From NCBI GenBank assembly GCA_036924085.1, contig JAVGWX010000013.1, forward strand, positions 62,246,157-62,310,156: a DNA stretch of 64,000 bases, read 5' to 3'. Below are positions 42,705-52,999 of the stretch, one piece after another (position 1 is the first letter of the stretch; every line of letters starts with the position of its first letter). The notes beneath the pieces were generated by a model. The model did not search any database. It saw only the letters and a list, made by a program, of their open reading frames with translations, and was not told where the DNA came from. Origin of the DNA: Ariolimax columbianus. Taxonomy: Eukaryota > Mollusca > Gastropoda > Stylommatophora > Arionidae. The translations under genes were made by a program, and so were the position numbers.

Positions 42705-43520
42705 ATGTTGTAGTTTACAGCTTGACTGAGATATTCGGTCCAAGACATCTGACTTCAGCATGCATTTTTTAGTACCAGGTTAGCTTGATCTCTTCTACTT
42801 AGCCAGTCTGCTCTGTAGCAGCCTGTTATCCTGGATTACCGCATGGAGCTGTAGAAGAGTCTTGGCAGCTCTGGTTCGCTGGCCCTGACGCTAGCATTCA
42901 GCTCTGGTTCGCTGGCCCTGACGCTAGCAGCCAGCTTTGGTTTGCTGGCCCTGACGCTAGCAGCCAGCTCTGGTTCGCTGGCCCTGACGCTAGCAGTCAG
43001 CTCTGGTTCGCTGGCCCTGACGCTAGCAGCCAGCTTTAGTTCGCTGGCCCTGATGCTAGCAGCCAGCTCTGATTCGCTGACACTGACGCTAGCAGTCAGC
43101 TCTGGTTCGCTGGCCCTGACGCTAGCAGCCAGCTCTGGTTCGCTGGCCCTGACGCTAGCAGTCAGCTCTGGTTCGCTGGCCCTGACGCTAGCAGCCAGCT
43201 TTGGTTCGCTGGCCCTGACGCTAGCAGTCAGCTCTGGTTCGCTGGCCCTGATGCTAGCAGCCAGCTCTGATTCGCTGACACTGACGCTAGCAGTCAGCTC
43301 TGGTTCGCTGGCCCTGATGCTAGCAGCCAGCTCTGATTCGCTGACACTGACGCTAGCAGCCAGCTCTGATTCGCTGACACTGACGCTAGCAGTCAGCTCA
43401 TGTTCGCTGGCCCTGACGCTAGCAGCCAGTTCTGGTTCGATGGCCCTGACGCTAGCAGTCAGCTTTGGTCCACTTATCGCTACAGCTCATACACTGCTCA
43501 GCATCTTGATCCATCTAGTT
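42705..43520 (-). repeat. A-rep, 5' part, expanded by a 33-bp minisatellite
   Basis: After the 'gacttcagcatgcatttttt' and 'tagccagtctgctctgtagc' blocks, 42880-43475 holds about 18 copies of 'gctggccctgacgctagcag' plus 'tcagctctggttc'. The copy ends 'cagctcatacactgctcagc'. The 215-codon frame (LALTLAASSGS-type) is an artefact of a unit divisible by three. Confidence 0.93.
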
Positions 43521-43904
43521 TATTCTATAACTGGGTTGGTGTGGGCCATGTTCTCACTCTGTCCCTCTGGTGGAGCTGACAGAACATGAACTACTGTGTG
43601 TTTGTTCTCTTTATGTGGGCACATGACTTTGTTGAACGGATATTTCAGTTCACAGTTGCCTGTTTGGAGTCCTAAATATTGTCGCCTGATCTATTCTTGG
43701 CAAGAAGCAGTGTGTTTCTTCACCTTACCATTTTTTCACCCCAGCCGAAGCATAGAAGCACCACCAAAATTGTCCTCCTTTAGGGAAACCTGCACCAAAG
43801 CATACTTTGCCTGTAGAAATTTCTTTTATTCAATGAGTTTGCTAATGCCATACACAACTCTCTTTAATTATCTTTTATGACACACATAGTGATGTAGTGG
43901 GATC
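43521..43904. other. Unassigned
   Basis: A 94-codon frame lies at 43596-43880, without recognisable domain. Confidence 0.4.
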
Positions 43905-44035
43905 AATAATCTGAACAGTGCATGAGCTGCAGCAGTCAGCAACCCAAAGCCAGCAAACCAGAGCTGCCAGAACCTTCTACACCTCCACGTGATGATCCTG
44001 GATTTCAGGCTGCAACAGGGTAGGCTAGTCTGGAA
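43905..44035 (+). repeat. A-rep 5' fragment
   Basis: 'tgaacagtgcatgagctgca', 'ccttctacacctccacgtga' and 'gcaacagggtaggcta'. Confidence 0.75.
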
Positions 44036-44044
44036 AACTCTGCA

Positions 44045-44895
44045 CATGTCAAACATACAGCAATCAATGAGACAGGCCTTATAGTTACTGGGTGCCTAAA
44101 ACCGACACCAACTGAAAAAATATACCCCATAATCGGCATAGCGCCACCAGAGATACGAAGAACTGTCGCGTCAGAGATAGAAAGAGAGAAAAAGGTTAAT
44201 TTTTTTTTTTTTTGTTTTGGTTTTTTTTTTGGCGTTTGCCTTATATTCTCTAATCCCCAAAGGCGGTGTGCGTTGCACTGTGTTTTTATTTTGCGCCTGT
44301 CGGCCCAGTGCATCCGACTTCAGCACGCATTTTTATGTAAGGGTCTGCTTCCTCCTGCATTTTCTAAGGGTTTGCTTCCCCGGGGTAACGGCCGGTGCTG
44401 TGATGGGGATCAAACCCAGCACCTTCGGGTCATGATTCGTGCCACCTAACCACTAGGCCACGCCGTCCCCTTGAAACAGGTAAATGACTCAAGACACTAT
44501 GTTCGGACATCAGGTGCAGCGCTTAAGACTAAAGTCAAGACGAAGTTTCTTACAGTCAACCCAGCCCCTATAAACTAGTCCAGGAAACCGATGCATTGAA
44601 AGTTGGAAACAGCTGACACAGGTTCCCTTGATCGAGTTACTGAACCTGCGCCTGGACATCTGCCCTATGTAACACGGAAGTCACTAAATAGACTTTGAAC
44701 TGGTATATCACGATGCAGGAAAAACCTGAAAAGATGGGGATACGGGGATGACGAAACATGCGAATGTCGAGTAACACAAGACCAGGACCATCTGATGATC
44801 TGCCCAAACTTCCCGGAGACTTGTAGCATGGATGACCTGCTGAGTGCCAGTGACAGGGCAGCCCACGTGGCTGAATACTGGAAGAATGATGTGTG
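44045..44895 (+). pseudogene. LINE polymerase C-terminal region, split by a SINE
   Basis: Plus strand before the SINE: ITGCLKPTPTEKIYPIIGIA, PPEIRRTVASEIEREK. After it, in changing frames: FGHQVQRLRLKSRRSFLQST, RKSLNRLXTGISRCRKNLKR, WGYGDDETCECR, then DQDHLMICPNFPE and SASDRAAHVAEYWKNDV. This is the post-reverse-transcriptase region of a widespread invertebrate LINE type, with a CxC...H...C knuckle and no RNase H. SINE-B occupies 44200-44470. Frameshifts throughout. Confidence 0.83.
44200..44470 (-). mobile_element. SINE-B, minus strand
   Basis: A poly-T start (44199-44230) represents its A tail. The body 'gtgcgttgcactgtgttttt' and 'gtcggcccagtgcatccgac' follows, then the B-box as 'ggggatcaaaccc' and the head 'ctaaccactaggccacgcc'. 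Confidence 0.9.
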
Positions 44896-44924
44896 ACGTA
44901 GTGCCTAGGACACGGAAAGTCAGT

Positions 44925-45110
44925 AAATAAGGGCAGGCTGGATAAGGAGAATGGATCAAAGAGAAAAGGCTAACCCAGTACCGGTAACCAAAAATGTCTG
45001 CTGAGGTTGGATGTGTTTCACCGAAAGATGCAAATATCGAGGTCAAGCTGTAAACTATGACACAACACATTCCATTCTCTGGACTACATCCTGCTACAAG
45101 TCCAGTACAA
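44925..45110 (+). repeat. A-rep 3' part
   Basis: 'ggctggataaggagaatgga', 'gttggatgtgtttcaccg', 'actacatcctgctacaag'. It lies tail-to-tail with the next copy. Confidence 0.8.
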
Positions 45111-45124
45111 ATTGAATGGCTTGG

Positions 45125-45465
45125 CTTTGCTTCGTTCGTTCTCAATCTCCTGCTACCAAACCCTGAAAGGCTTAAGTAGCAGAATGTAGTCCAGAGAACG
45201 GAATGTGTTGTGTTGTAGTTTACAGCTTGACCGCGATATTTGCACCTTTCGGTCCAACGCATCCAACTTCAGCAAACATTTTTTGAGTACCGGGTTAGCA
45301 TTCCCTCTTCGATCCCTTCTCCTTAGCCAGTCTGCCCTGCTGCAGCCTGTTATCCAGGATCACTGCTTGGAGGTGTAGAAGGGTCTTGGTAGCTCTGATT
45401 CGCTGGTGCTGACGCTAGCAGTCAGCTATGGGTTGCTGACCGCTGCAGCTCATGCGCTTGTACAA
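45125..45465 (-). repeat. A-rep copy
   Basis: From 'gctttgcttcgttcgttctc' to 'cagctcatgcgcttg', all blocks present. A further plus-strand 3' scrap lies at 45540-45612 (gggcttggtagcgggatttt, aagaataagaag). Confidence 0.87.
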
Positions 45466-45689
45466 ATTGAATGAACTACATATGTGCCAAATTTCTACTC
45501 TCTCCCCCTCTTTCATAGTCAGGGTAAAGACTTATGACAAGCCCCTTGTACTTGCAAAGTACTTTTTAGGGCTTGGTAGCGGGATTTTGAGAACAAACGA
45601 TGAAGAATAAGAAGTAATGTAGTGGTTCTATTCTTTCCTCCGAAGTCAGGGATGACATGATCCACTAAAGAATATCATCACCATCATTA

Positions 45690-46150
45690 GCTCTGTCCGT
45701 GCTGTCAGACGATAGTAAGTTGTGCTTGGCTCTGTCCGTGCTGTCAGACGATAGTAAGTTGTGCTTGGCTCTGTCCGTCCTGTCAGACGATAGTAAGTTG
45801 TGCTTGGCTCTGTCCGTCCTGTCAGACGATAGTAAGTTGTGCTTGGCTCTGTCCGTCCTGTCAGACGATAGTAAGTTGTGCTTGGCTCTGTCCGTCCTGT
45901 CAGACGATAGTAAGTTGTGCTTGGCTCTGTCCGTCCTGTCAGACGATAGTAAGTTGTGCTTGGCTCTGTCCGTCCTGTCAGACGATAGTAAGTTGTGCTT
46001 GGCTCTGTCCGTCCTGTCAGACGATAGTAAGTTGTGCTTGGCTCTGTCCGTCCTGTCAGACGATAGTAAGTTGTGCTTGGCTCTGTCCGTCCTGTCAGAC
46101 GATAGTAAGTTGTGCTTGGCTCTGTCCGTCCTGTCAGACGATAGTAATTG
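45690..46150. repeat. Minisatellite, 39-bp unit, about 12 copies
   Basis: The unit 'ttggctctgtccgtcctgtc' plus 'agacgatagtaagttgtgc' is nearly identical throughout. 39 = 13 codons, so three overlapping frames of 168-193 codons stay open on both strands. There is no start context or domain to support a protein. Confidence 0.96.
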
Positions 46151-46639
46151 TACTTTGAAAAGGTATGCAACTACAGTCCATGACGGTAACGAATGTGACT
46201 CGTGAGACCAATCCGGGCAGAGAAGCATTTTCCACAGCGTGTGCAAGAAAAATCAGGGTCGTTCATGGCATCGCATGGTGTGGCATGGCCTATCAGCAAT
46301 CAGTATCTCCTTTGTCTGTATTCCATGCTTAATCATGCTCCTCCATGATATGAATGTGATGTAGAGATTGTTTTTTGTGCAGAATTCCAGCAGCCGTTAT
46401 CCATTCTCATTCATGCGCTCAATATTGTGTTTACCTAAACAAAATGGCCATGAATTCGAGTCCGATCCCACCCGAGCATTTAGATCACCAAGTATGTATA
46501 GGCAATCCGGTTTTGGAATTGCATTCACTGTATATCCACTAAAGGATACATGCTATAATAAATTAGCATCCCTAATCTGTATCGATTTTAATTTTTTTAT
46601 TCAATGCAGCACATTAGTCAAAATGAGCATATAAATGAT
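46151..46639. other. Unassigned
   Basis: An 88-codon plus frame (46368-46634) has no recognisable motif. Confidence 0.4.
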
Positions 46640-47110
46640 CAACTTAATTTACAATTTATCAATTTAACAATGTGCAAAATATGAACATTCTAACACCAAA
46701 CCAATTATGGGCGGCAATCAATTCAACATCAAAACAATTACCAACAATCAATTTAACATCAAACCAATTACCAACAATCAATTTAACATCAAACCAATTA
46801 TCAACAATCAATTCAACATCAAAACAATTACCAACAATCAATTTAACATCAAACCAATTATGAACAATCAATTTAACATCAAACCAATGATCAATAATTA
46901 ATTTAACATCAAACCAATTATCAATAATCAATTTAACATCAAAATCAATTATCAACCACCAATTTAACATTAATCTAATTATGAACCATCAATTTAACAT
47001 CAAACCAATTACCAACACCCAGTTTTAACATCAAAACAATTATCAACAATCAATTCAACATTATACGAATTATAATTTATCAACCATCAATTTAACATCA
47101 AACCAATTGA
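46640..47110. repeat. AT-rich minisatellite, about 30-bp unit, about 15 copies
   Basis: The unit 'aacaatcaatttaacatcaa' plus 'accaattacc' decays toward the right end. Confidence 0.92.
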
Positions 47111-47364
47111 ACTCCAAATGTGATGAATGAACATCATTTTAATAATTAGCTTTCTTTCAAAGACACATTAATAACATTAACATAGTGATTGGAAAGCAAA
47201 AAAAAAAGATTATGACATGAGAACAGCCTTAGATGTACTCACGTTCTGATTGATGAGTCTTATAGTTCCCCCCTTACAAGACTGAGTTGCAATGGCCGCA
47301 TTTCGTCTATTTTTATTTGGGACTATTTTATTCTTCAGAATGGTTAGTGGAGAGAGGAGACTGA
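47111..47364. other. AT-rich spacer
   Basis: Nothing supported. Confidence 0.4.
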
Positions 47365-48065
47365 CGTCCAGTCAGGCAAAATATACTGATCGGACAATAA
47401 CAGTCACTATCCACAATCAGTAACACTCAAAATAGAAAAAAGACACGGATATTAGCAATGGACCGGATACAATCCACCAGCTCCACAGACACCAACAAAC
47501 CAGTTTTTTGCCAGAGAACAGGCCACTGCAGACTATTGGGTTACCTACATCGACTCAAGGTATCACACACAAGTGACTGCCCGTGTGGAACCAGAGTCCA
47601 GACCCTTGAACACATCCTACAAGACTACCCAATACACAGAGACCTACAATGCCAAACCTGGCCAGAGGGAGCCAGGTGACGCAGAAGCTGTGAGGCTGCC
47701 ACCTGGATCTGGAGAGGACTGTGGACTTTGTCCTAGTGATGGGACTACAGACTTAGCATAACCAAAAAGCCTGAATGCAGAAGAAGTCTGGCAAAATATA
47801 CTGACCAAGACATCCACCACCTCTCTTCCAAGAAGTTCTTCCTGGAAACAGACTGTTTCATAGCAGTCTGGTTAACGAGGTAAACCCTGTAGTATAGAGT
47901 GACATGCATATGAAGCCAAGCATAGTACAACTGCCTGGAGGGTCCTGGTCCACCTTCATCAGCACGTTCAGTATGTCAGGAAAACTAACTTCTGCAACCT
48001 ATCAGCTAATGCCCTTTTCAAGGCCCACAAGAGTAAACTTACTCATTGTGGGCATTCAACTAACA
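47365..48065 (+). repeat. G-rep copy interrupted by a LINE-N tail
   Basis: The head unit is at 47370-47435 ('caggcaaaatatactgatcg'). It resumes at 47785 ('ggcaaaatatactgaccaag') with the body ('catgcatatgaagccaagca', 'ccaccttcatcagcacgttc') and the CAA tail 'aactaacaacaacaacat'. Confidence 0.82.
47440..47780 (+). pseudogene. LINE-N-type C-terminal tail inserted in G-rep
   Basis: The plus strand reads RTGHCRLLGYLHRLKVSHTS, DCPCGTRVQTLEHILQDYPI, then in another frame an RQTWPxG-like patch and a 'gcagaagaag' tail. This is the conserved region after RNase H. The GAA tail is shared with A-rep. Confidence 0.8.
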
Positions 48066-48072
48066 ACAACAA

Positions 48073-48660
48073 CATAGTTAGCCGATGTGTTGGCTCTGGG
48101 ATTTGATAAAAATGGACCATTTTATGAAAGAATTGACTTAAATCTTCAGCATGGATAGCCGATGTGTTGGCTCTGGGATTTGATAAAAATGGACCATTTT
48201 ATAAAAGAATTGACTTAAATCTTCAGCATGGATAGCCAATGCCTTGGCTCTGGGATTTTGCCTAGTCTTATTTTGGACAATTTCATCAAGGACTTGACTT
48301 AATTTTTCAGCATAGTTAGCCAAATGCGTTGACTGGGATTTAATCAAAATGGATCATTTGATCAAGGAATTAACTTGAATCTTCATCATGGATAGCTGAT
48401 ACGTTGGCGCTAGGATTTGGCCTATTATAAGAATTGGACAATTTTATCAAGGATGACTTAATTCTTCAGCATAGTTAGCCGATGCGGTGGCTCCGGGATT
48501 TGATAAAAATGGACCATTTTATCAAGGAATTGACTTAAATGTTCAGCATGGATAACCGATGCGATGGCTCTGGGATTTTGCCTATTATTATTTTGGACCA
48601 TTTCATCAAAGAATTGACTTAATTCTTCAGCATGGATAGACAAAGTTTTTGGATTTGGGA
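48073..48660. repeat. Degenerate tandem repeat, about 80-85-bp unit, seven copies
   Basis: Repeats of 'gatagccgatgtgttggctc', 'tgggatttgataaaaatgga' and 'aagaattgacttaaatcttc'. Confidence 0.92.
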
Positions 48661-48861
48661 TTTCTCAAAATGTCGCTTTGATGATTTTGTACACAAATAC
48701 ATCATTTTTTCCATTCCAAGTTTTAAAACAAAATATGTGTACTTACAGAAAGTCTAGATATTTGACTCTTCCCACAGAGATTGGGCATGGAACGGACAGC
48801 GTGAGTCCTTTTGTAAAACGCAGGTGGTAATTTCACATTTAGTTTTAGAAAGATACACAAT
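48661..48861. other. Spacer
   Basis: Nothing supported. Confidence 0.4.
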
Positions 48862-48884
48862 TTATCAACCTAATATACGTGTTA

Positions 48885-49440
48885 AAATGAAACCGGATCT
48901 AACTGCACCAGTACCCATTGTGAACACCTTCTGATACTTCAGTTTCTTGCTAACCACCATTTGAACTGTCCCTAGCGACACTGTGAATTCCTCTGCTAGT
49001 GAAAGTAAGCTCCGGTGACGGTCCACCCGAATTGCTGCATCAATTTTGGCGATGACATCTTCTGACGCAACAATATGCGCCTGACCTGGTCTCGAAAGAT
49101 CTTTTGTTAACTCACGTCCTTCTTTAAACATCGTTGTCCAGTTCTTCACTGTTGTCTTCGACACACTTTTGTCACCATATACTGCCTGTATTCTGCAATG
49201 AATGTCAACTGGTCGACATCCGTCAGCTGTTAGAAACAGAATCACTGCTTGCTGATCAACTCTGGACGGATTCCTAATCACACATGCCATATTTTCAATG
49301 GTCTGACGAGGAAATTATGAGTCGGAAGATAATGAAATTTTGCAAACTTGATGGTTGGTATGTGCTGTTTACACCAGAAGTGACGTCATCATGCGCATCG
49401 TACGTATGTTCACTTGGTGCTGTTAGGTCCGGTTTCATTT
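48885..49440 (-). mobile_element. Miniature mariner with terminal inverted repeats and DNA-binding domain only
   Basis: The left end 'aaatgaaaccggatctaact' plus 'gcacca' and the reverse complement of the right end 'aaatgaaaccggacctaaca' plus 'gcacca' form 26-bp inverted repeats with two mismatches. The 556-bp element holds only the 5' part of a transposase gene. Confidence 0.9.
48912..49290 (-). pseudogene. Mariner transposase N-terminal DNA-binding domain
   Basis: A single unbroken minus-strand frame starts at ATG 49290: MACVIRNPSRVDQQAVILFL, ADGCRPVDIHCRIQAVYGD, VSKTTVKNWTTMFKEGREL, LSRPGQAHIV, then the second helix-turn-helix VIAKIDAAIRVDRHRSLLSL, VSLGTVQMVVSKKLKYQKV. These are the paired helix-turn-helix modules that bind the inverted repeats. 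The frame then enters the inverted repeat, without linker or D,D34D catalytic domain. It could encode a protein of about 140 residues that binds but cannot cut. Whether it is expressed is unknown. Confidence 0.88.
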
Positions 49441-49563
49441 GACCATGCCTCACACTACAACAATTAAGGAGGACGTGAGCTTTTGTCCGGTAGGCACTGG
49501 GCTTTCAACAGCTACGAGCTCACAGCTAAAGGGATTATATCATCATCATTATCAACCTAATAT

Positions 49564-50009
49564 GTCTTCAAGCAAAATACGCACGTAATGAAAATTCCGT
49601 CATCAAAATTGCTTAGACTTAACGAACATCTTCCTATATGTATTATCTTCAATAGAAAGCCATTGTTGCACTTATGTTGAATTATTCACTTATGAAATAT
49701 ATATATATATTTTTTTGGTTTAAAACACAAACATTCTCTTTCACATGTATCAAATACATGTATTCCTTTTGTCATACAATGGCGAATAATTTTGTATGTT
49801 ATATGCGACAAGTTAATGAAACATTACTGAAGATGAATAGGTCTCAAATGAGTGAAGTTGTCGTGGAGTTTCACATCGGAATAGTAAATGTGTTCAAAGG
49901 TCCAAAATATTCGAGTTCGTTTTGGACCAGTGAGCTGCCATGGTCGTACTACACCAATCTTTATTTTGGGCCACTGTGTCAAAGACTGGGCAATAGAACA
50001 AAACAAAAT
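49564..50009. other. Unassigned
   Basis: A 112-codon plus frame (49674-50012) shows no recognisable domain. Confidence 0.35.
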
Positions 50010-50780
50010 TGAGTTACATGAATTAAAAGTGATTGATATGAAAGTTAATGTCATCAACTTTGCTGATGATCAAGTCATAGTTGGAGGATCAGTAACAAAA
50101 ATTTCAATGGCTGTTTGAAAAAAATAACAGCACAGCTAAAGAATTTGACATGAAAATAAACACAAAAAGACAACGACTATGATAATAGCCAAGCAACACA
50201 GGCAAATTAATTTAATCATTAATGTAGAAATAATCGAACAAGTAAGCACATAAGTTTACATATTTAGGGCAAACCACAGAATATGCTCGTATTTCAGGTG
50301 GAAATTAAGACATAGGTTTAAAAAAATGCTGTAAGAGAAAAACAGAAATTACTAACCTCATTATATACTGGGGTACAACTGAGAAAAAAGATAATCACTA
50401 CTCATGTATGACCAATTGCACGGTACAGGGTTGAAACATGGACCGTGGCAAAGAAGGATGAACAAAGCTTGGATGTGTTTGATATGTGGTGCTATTGTAG
50501 AATGGAACAAGTAAGTTGGACATAAAGAAGACCCAATGACAATCTCCTCACTGAGGTAGCCACACAAAGACAAATATTGAAAGTGGTAAATAAATTAAGA
50601 CTGAGTCGGCTGGGGTACAATATGAGACATGAAAGTCTTTTACAGAAGATACTAGAGGGCAAGATTCAGGAGAAGAGAGAAAGGGGGCGACCAAGATTCA
50701 CTTTTACATTTCAGGTTTGCAGAGACATTAAAACAAAAACCTATGCTGAAATGAAGAGAGCTGCAGAGGATAGTCAAATG
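50010..50780 (+). pseudogene. RTE-like LINE polymerase, motif C to C-terminus
   Basis: The plus strand reads DMKVNVINFADDQVIVGGSV (motif C intact), EFDMKINTKK, QINLIINVEIIEQVSTYVYL-like, then after degraded thumb sequence LRLSRLGYNMRHESLLQKIL, EGKIQEKRERGRPR and a TYAEMKRAAEDSQ end. The pattern of FADD, KYLG and RRGRPR is that of RTE-like elements. Many stops lie between the pieces. Confidence 0.75.
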
Positions 50781-51550
50781 CAGAGACATGCCCAGACAAC
50801 CTTACAACCAGCGGATAGGGTAAAATGGAGAGACATGCTCAAACAAACTTACAACCAGTCTCAGGACTGATCAACCAGAGGATAAGGTCAAATGGAGAGA
50901 CATGCTCAGACAACCTTACAACCAGCGGATAGGGTCAAATGGAGAGACATGCTCAGACAACCTTACAACCAGCGGATAGGGTCAAATGGAGAGACATGCT
51001 CAGACAACCTTACAACCAGCGGATAGGGTCAAATGGAGAGACATCCTCAGACAACCTTACAACCAGTCTCAGGACTGATCAACCAGAGGATAAGGTCAAA
51101 TGGAGAGACATGCTCAGACAACCTTACAACCAGCGGATAGGGTCAAATGGAGAGACATGCTCAGACAGCCTTACAACCAGCGGAAAGGGTAAAATGGAGA
51201 GACATGCTCAAACAAACTTACAACCAGTCTCAGGACTGATCAACCAGAGGATAAGGTCAAATGGAGAGACATGCTCAGACAACCTTACAACCAGCGGATA
51301 GGGTCAAATGGAGAGACATCCTCAGACAACCTTACAACAAGTCTCAGGACTGATCAACCAGCGGATAGGGTCAAATGGAGAGACATCCTCAGACAACCTT
51401 ACAACAAGTCTCAGGACTGATCAACCAGAGAATAAGGTCAAATGGAGAGACATGCTCAGGCAACCTTACAACCAGTCTCAGGACTGATCAACCAGAGGAT
51501 AAGGTCAAATGGAGAGACATGCTCAGACAACCTTACAACCAGTCTCTAGA
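50781..51550. repeat. Minisatellite from a LINE C-terminus, 47- and 67-bp units
   Basis: The core 'gtcaaatggagagacatgct' plus 'cagacaaccttacaacc' (translating to VKWRDMLRQPYNQ) is preceded by either 'agcggatagg' or the longer 'agtctcaggactgatcaacc' plus 'agaggataag'. It starts inside the final codons of the LINE at 50780. Confidence 0.94.
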
Positions 51551-51939
51551 CTGACCAACCTGATGATGATGAATAAAGAAGTACAGAGTTTTGTTCTTCC
51601 CTTGCTGGAATCTGAAACTGTTAGAGGATTTGCAGTCAAGTGGAGTAAAGGCTGCATGCGCATAGTCAAACAATGACCGCAATATGGCATATTCTGTCAT
51701 TTCCAAATATTAAGGTTACGTTCTGACTTCCCTCGTAGTTGCTGTGCAGCTTCATCCCCGGGTAGAAAAATCCTATATCCCTACTGAGGTTCAAATCTGT
51801 ATCCTTCTGACTACACGACAGGAATCCTAACAAAATGGCCACTTGCTATATCAATTTAAATGTAATGATAGCATGTAGTCTAGTTGACAGTGAGATGGCT
51901 TACTGGACTATTACAGCATACCATGGTTAAAATTAATAG
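51551..51939. other. Unassigned
   Basis: Nothing supported. Confidence 0.4.
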
Positions 51940-52075
51940 ATGACAGAAAAAAAATCCAGGCCGTGGTCCGTGTCTGGTACAACCACCCCTCCTGTCGACC
52001 CAGATGTAAATGGGTACTTGATGTGCTAGTTGTGGAAAGTAAAAATAGCAAGGGTGGAAACTAGCCACCCCACCT
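51940..52075 (+). repeat. SINE-C body fragment
   Basis: 'ctgtcgacccagatgtaaat', 'gggtacttgatgtgctag' and 'aagtaaaaatagcaagggtg' parallel the SINE-C body (reverse of 7860-7960). The tRNA head is not evident. Confidence 0.6.
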
Positions 52076-52289
52076 CACATAGGCTGCAGCTTAGTATATG
52101 AAGAGTTATCTGACGGCAATTGTTGGCATGGGCCTGACCTTTCTTAATGAAAATCAAATAATCAATCTTATGACAGGCTAACTAGGATCACCAAGGAGTC
52201 CCTAGCATCAATTTAGTACAATCATTTTTAGTTCAGTAGTTGATTCGGTTGATATGAGAACATTGCTCAGATACTGAGAATAGCACTAA
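52076..52289. other. Spacer
   Basis: Nothing supported. Confidence 0.4.
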
Positions 52290-52870
52290 AAAGCCAGAAA
52301 AATACTGAACTTAATGATTTAAGAGCAGTACTCTGTCAACTATGCCAGCAGTCCGCTCCAAAAAGAGTAGTGGTACAGTGGGTTCCATCCCACTGTAACA
52401 TCCAAGGCAACGAGGAGGCAGACAGACTGGCAAAAGAAGGTGCAAGACTACCATAACCAGATCCTAGTGTGACCTACGAAGAGTCAAAAAGGCTTATTAG
52501 AGCTAGATACATGACCAAATGGGAAACAGAACATACTGGCTACACAAAAAACGATGCCTATTACCAGTTGAACAGAAGAGAGCAGGTCGTGGTCTTCAGA
52601 TTTCGCACAGGCCACAATAGACTGAGGTACCACCTATTCAATAAACTGAAGATAGGTGGCACTGACGAATGCTCGTGTGGTACCGGGAAAATGACCGCTG
52701 AACATTTGCTGCAAAACTGCCCGACATACGAGGATCAGAGAAAGCAGATGTGGCCATCACCAGTGGTAACACTAGACAAGCTCTATGGCAGTGTCGACAG
52801 CCTCAGGATGATCGCTGTTTTTTTCGAAAAAATACAGGTTGACGTCTGACAGATTACGAAGAAGAAGAAG
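52290..52870 (+). pseudogene. LINE-N tail: RNase H end plus C-terminal domain
   Basis: RVVVQWVPSHCNIQGNEEAD (last RNase H motif with His and Asp) at about 52365-52425, then LAKEGARLP, a stop, and an open frame 52469-52849: TYEESKRLIRARYMTKWE, NDAYYQLNRREQVVVFRFRT, GHNRLRYHLFNKLKIGGTD, ECSCGTGKMTAEHLLQNCPT, ending KLYGSVDSLRM...VDV. The 3' end is 'gacagattacgaagaagaag', a GAA tail. It is the best-preserved copy of this tail, with only one stop, so it is a comparatively young 5'-truncated insertion. Confidence 0.88.
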
Positions 52871-52999
52871 AAGAAGATACTGAGAATGAGTAAGTTGTAG
52901 CAAGCTGAGCTTCCCTTTACACCAATGCTCTTAACCTAACCACTAGCGGCTGATTTTAGCTTTCAGGAGGGTGGTAGCAAAATAATTATACACTATATT

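Larger units (their letters stand above)
48877..49548. mobile_element. 672-bp insertion with 15-bp target duplication, containing a mariner derivative
   Basis: The direct repeat ttatcaacctaatat lies at 48862-48876 and 49549-49563. Between the repeats are the mariner derivative (48885-49440) and about 108 bp of extra sequence ending in 'atatcatcatca'. A 15-bp duplication and a simple-repeat end suggest LINE-type integration rather than mariner transposition (which duplicates TA). Confidence 0.6.

Noticed and set aside
42942..43589. 215-codon frame rich in LALTLAASSGS-type repeats
   Set aside because: It is a 33-bp satellite inside A-rep that also stays open by unit length. It is not a silk- or mucin-like gene.
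45646..46246. Three overlapping frames of 168-193 codons
   Set aside because: They are produced by a 39-bp array (13 codons) and are open on both strands. No start context or domain.
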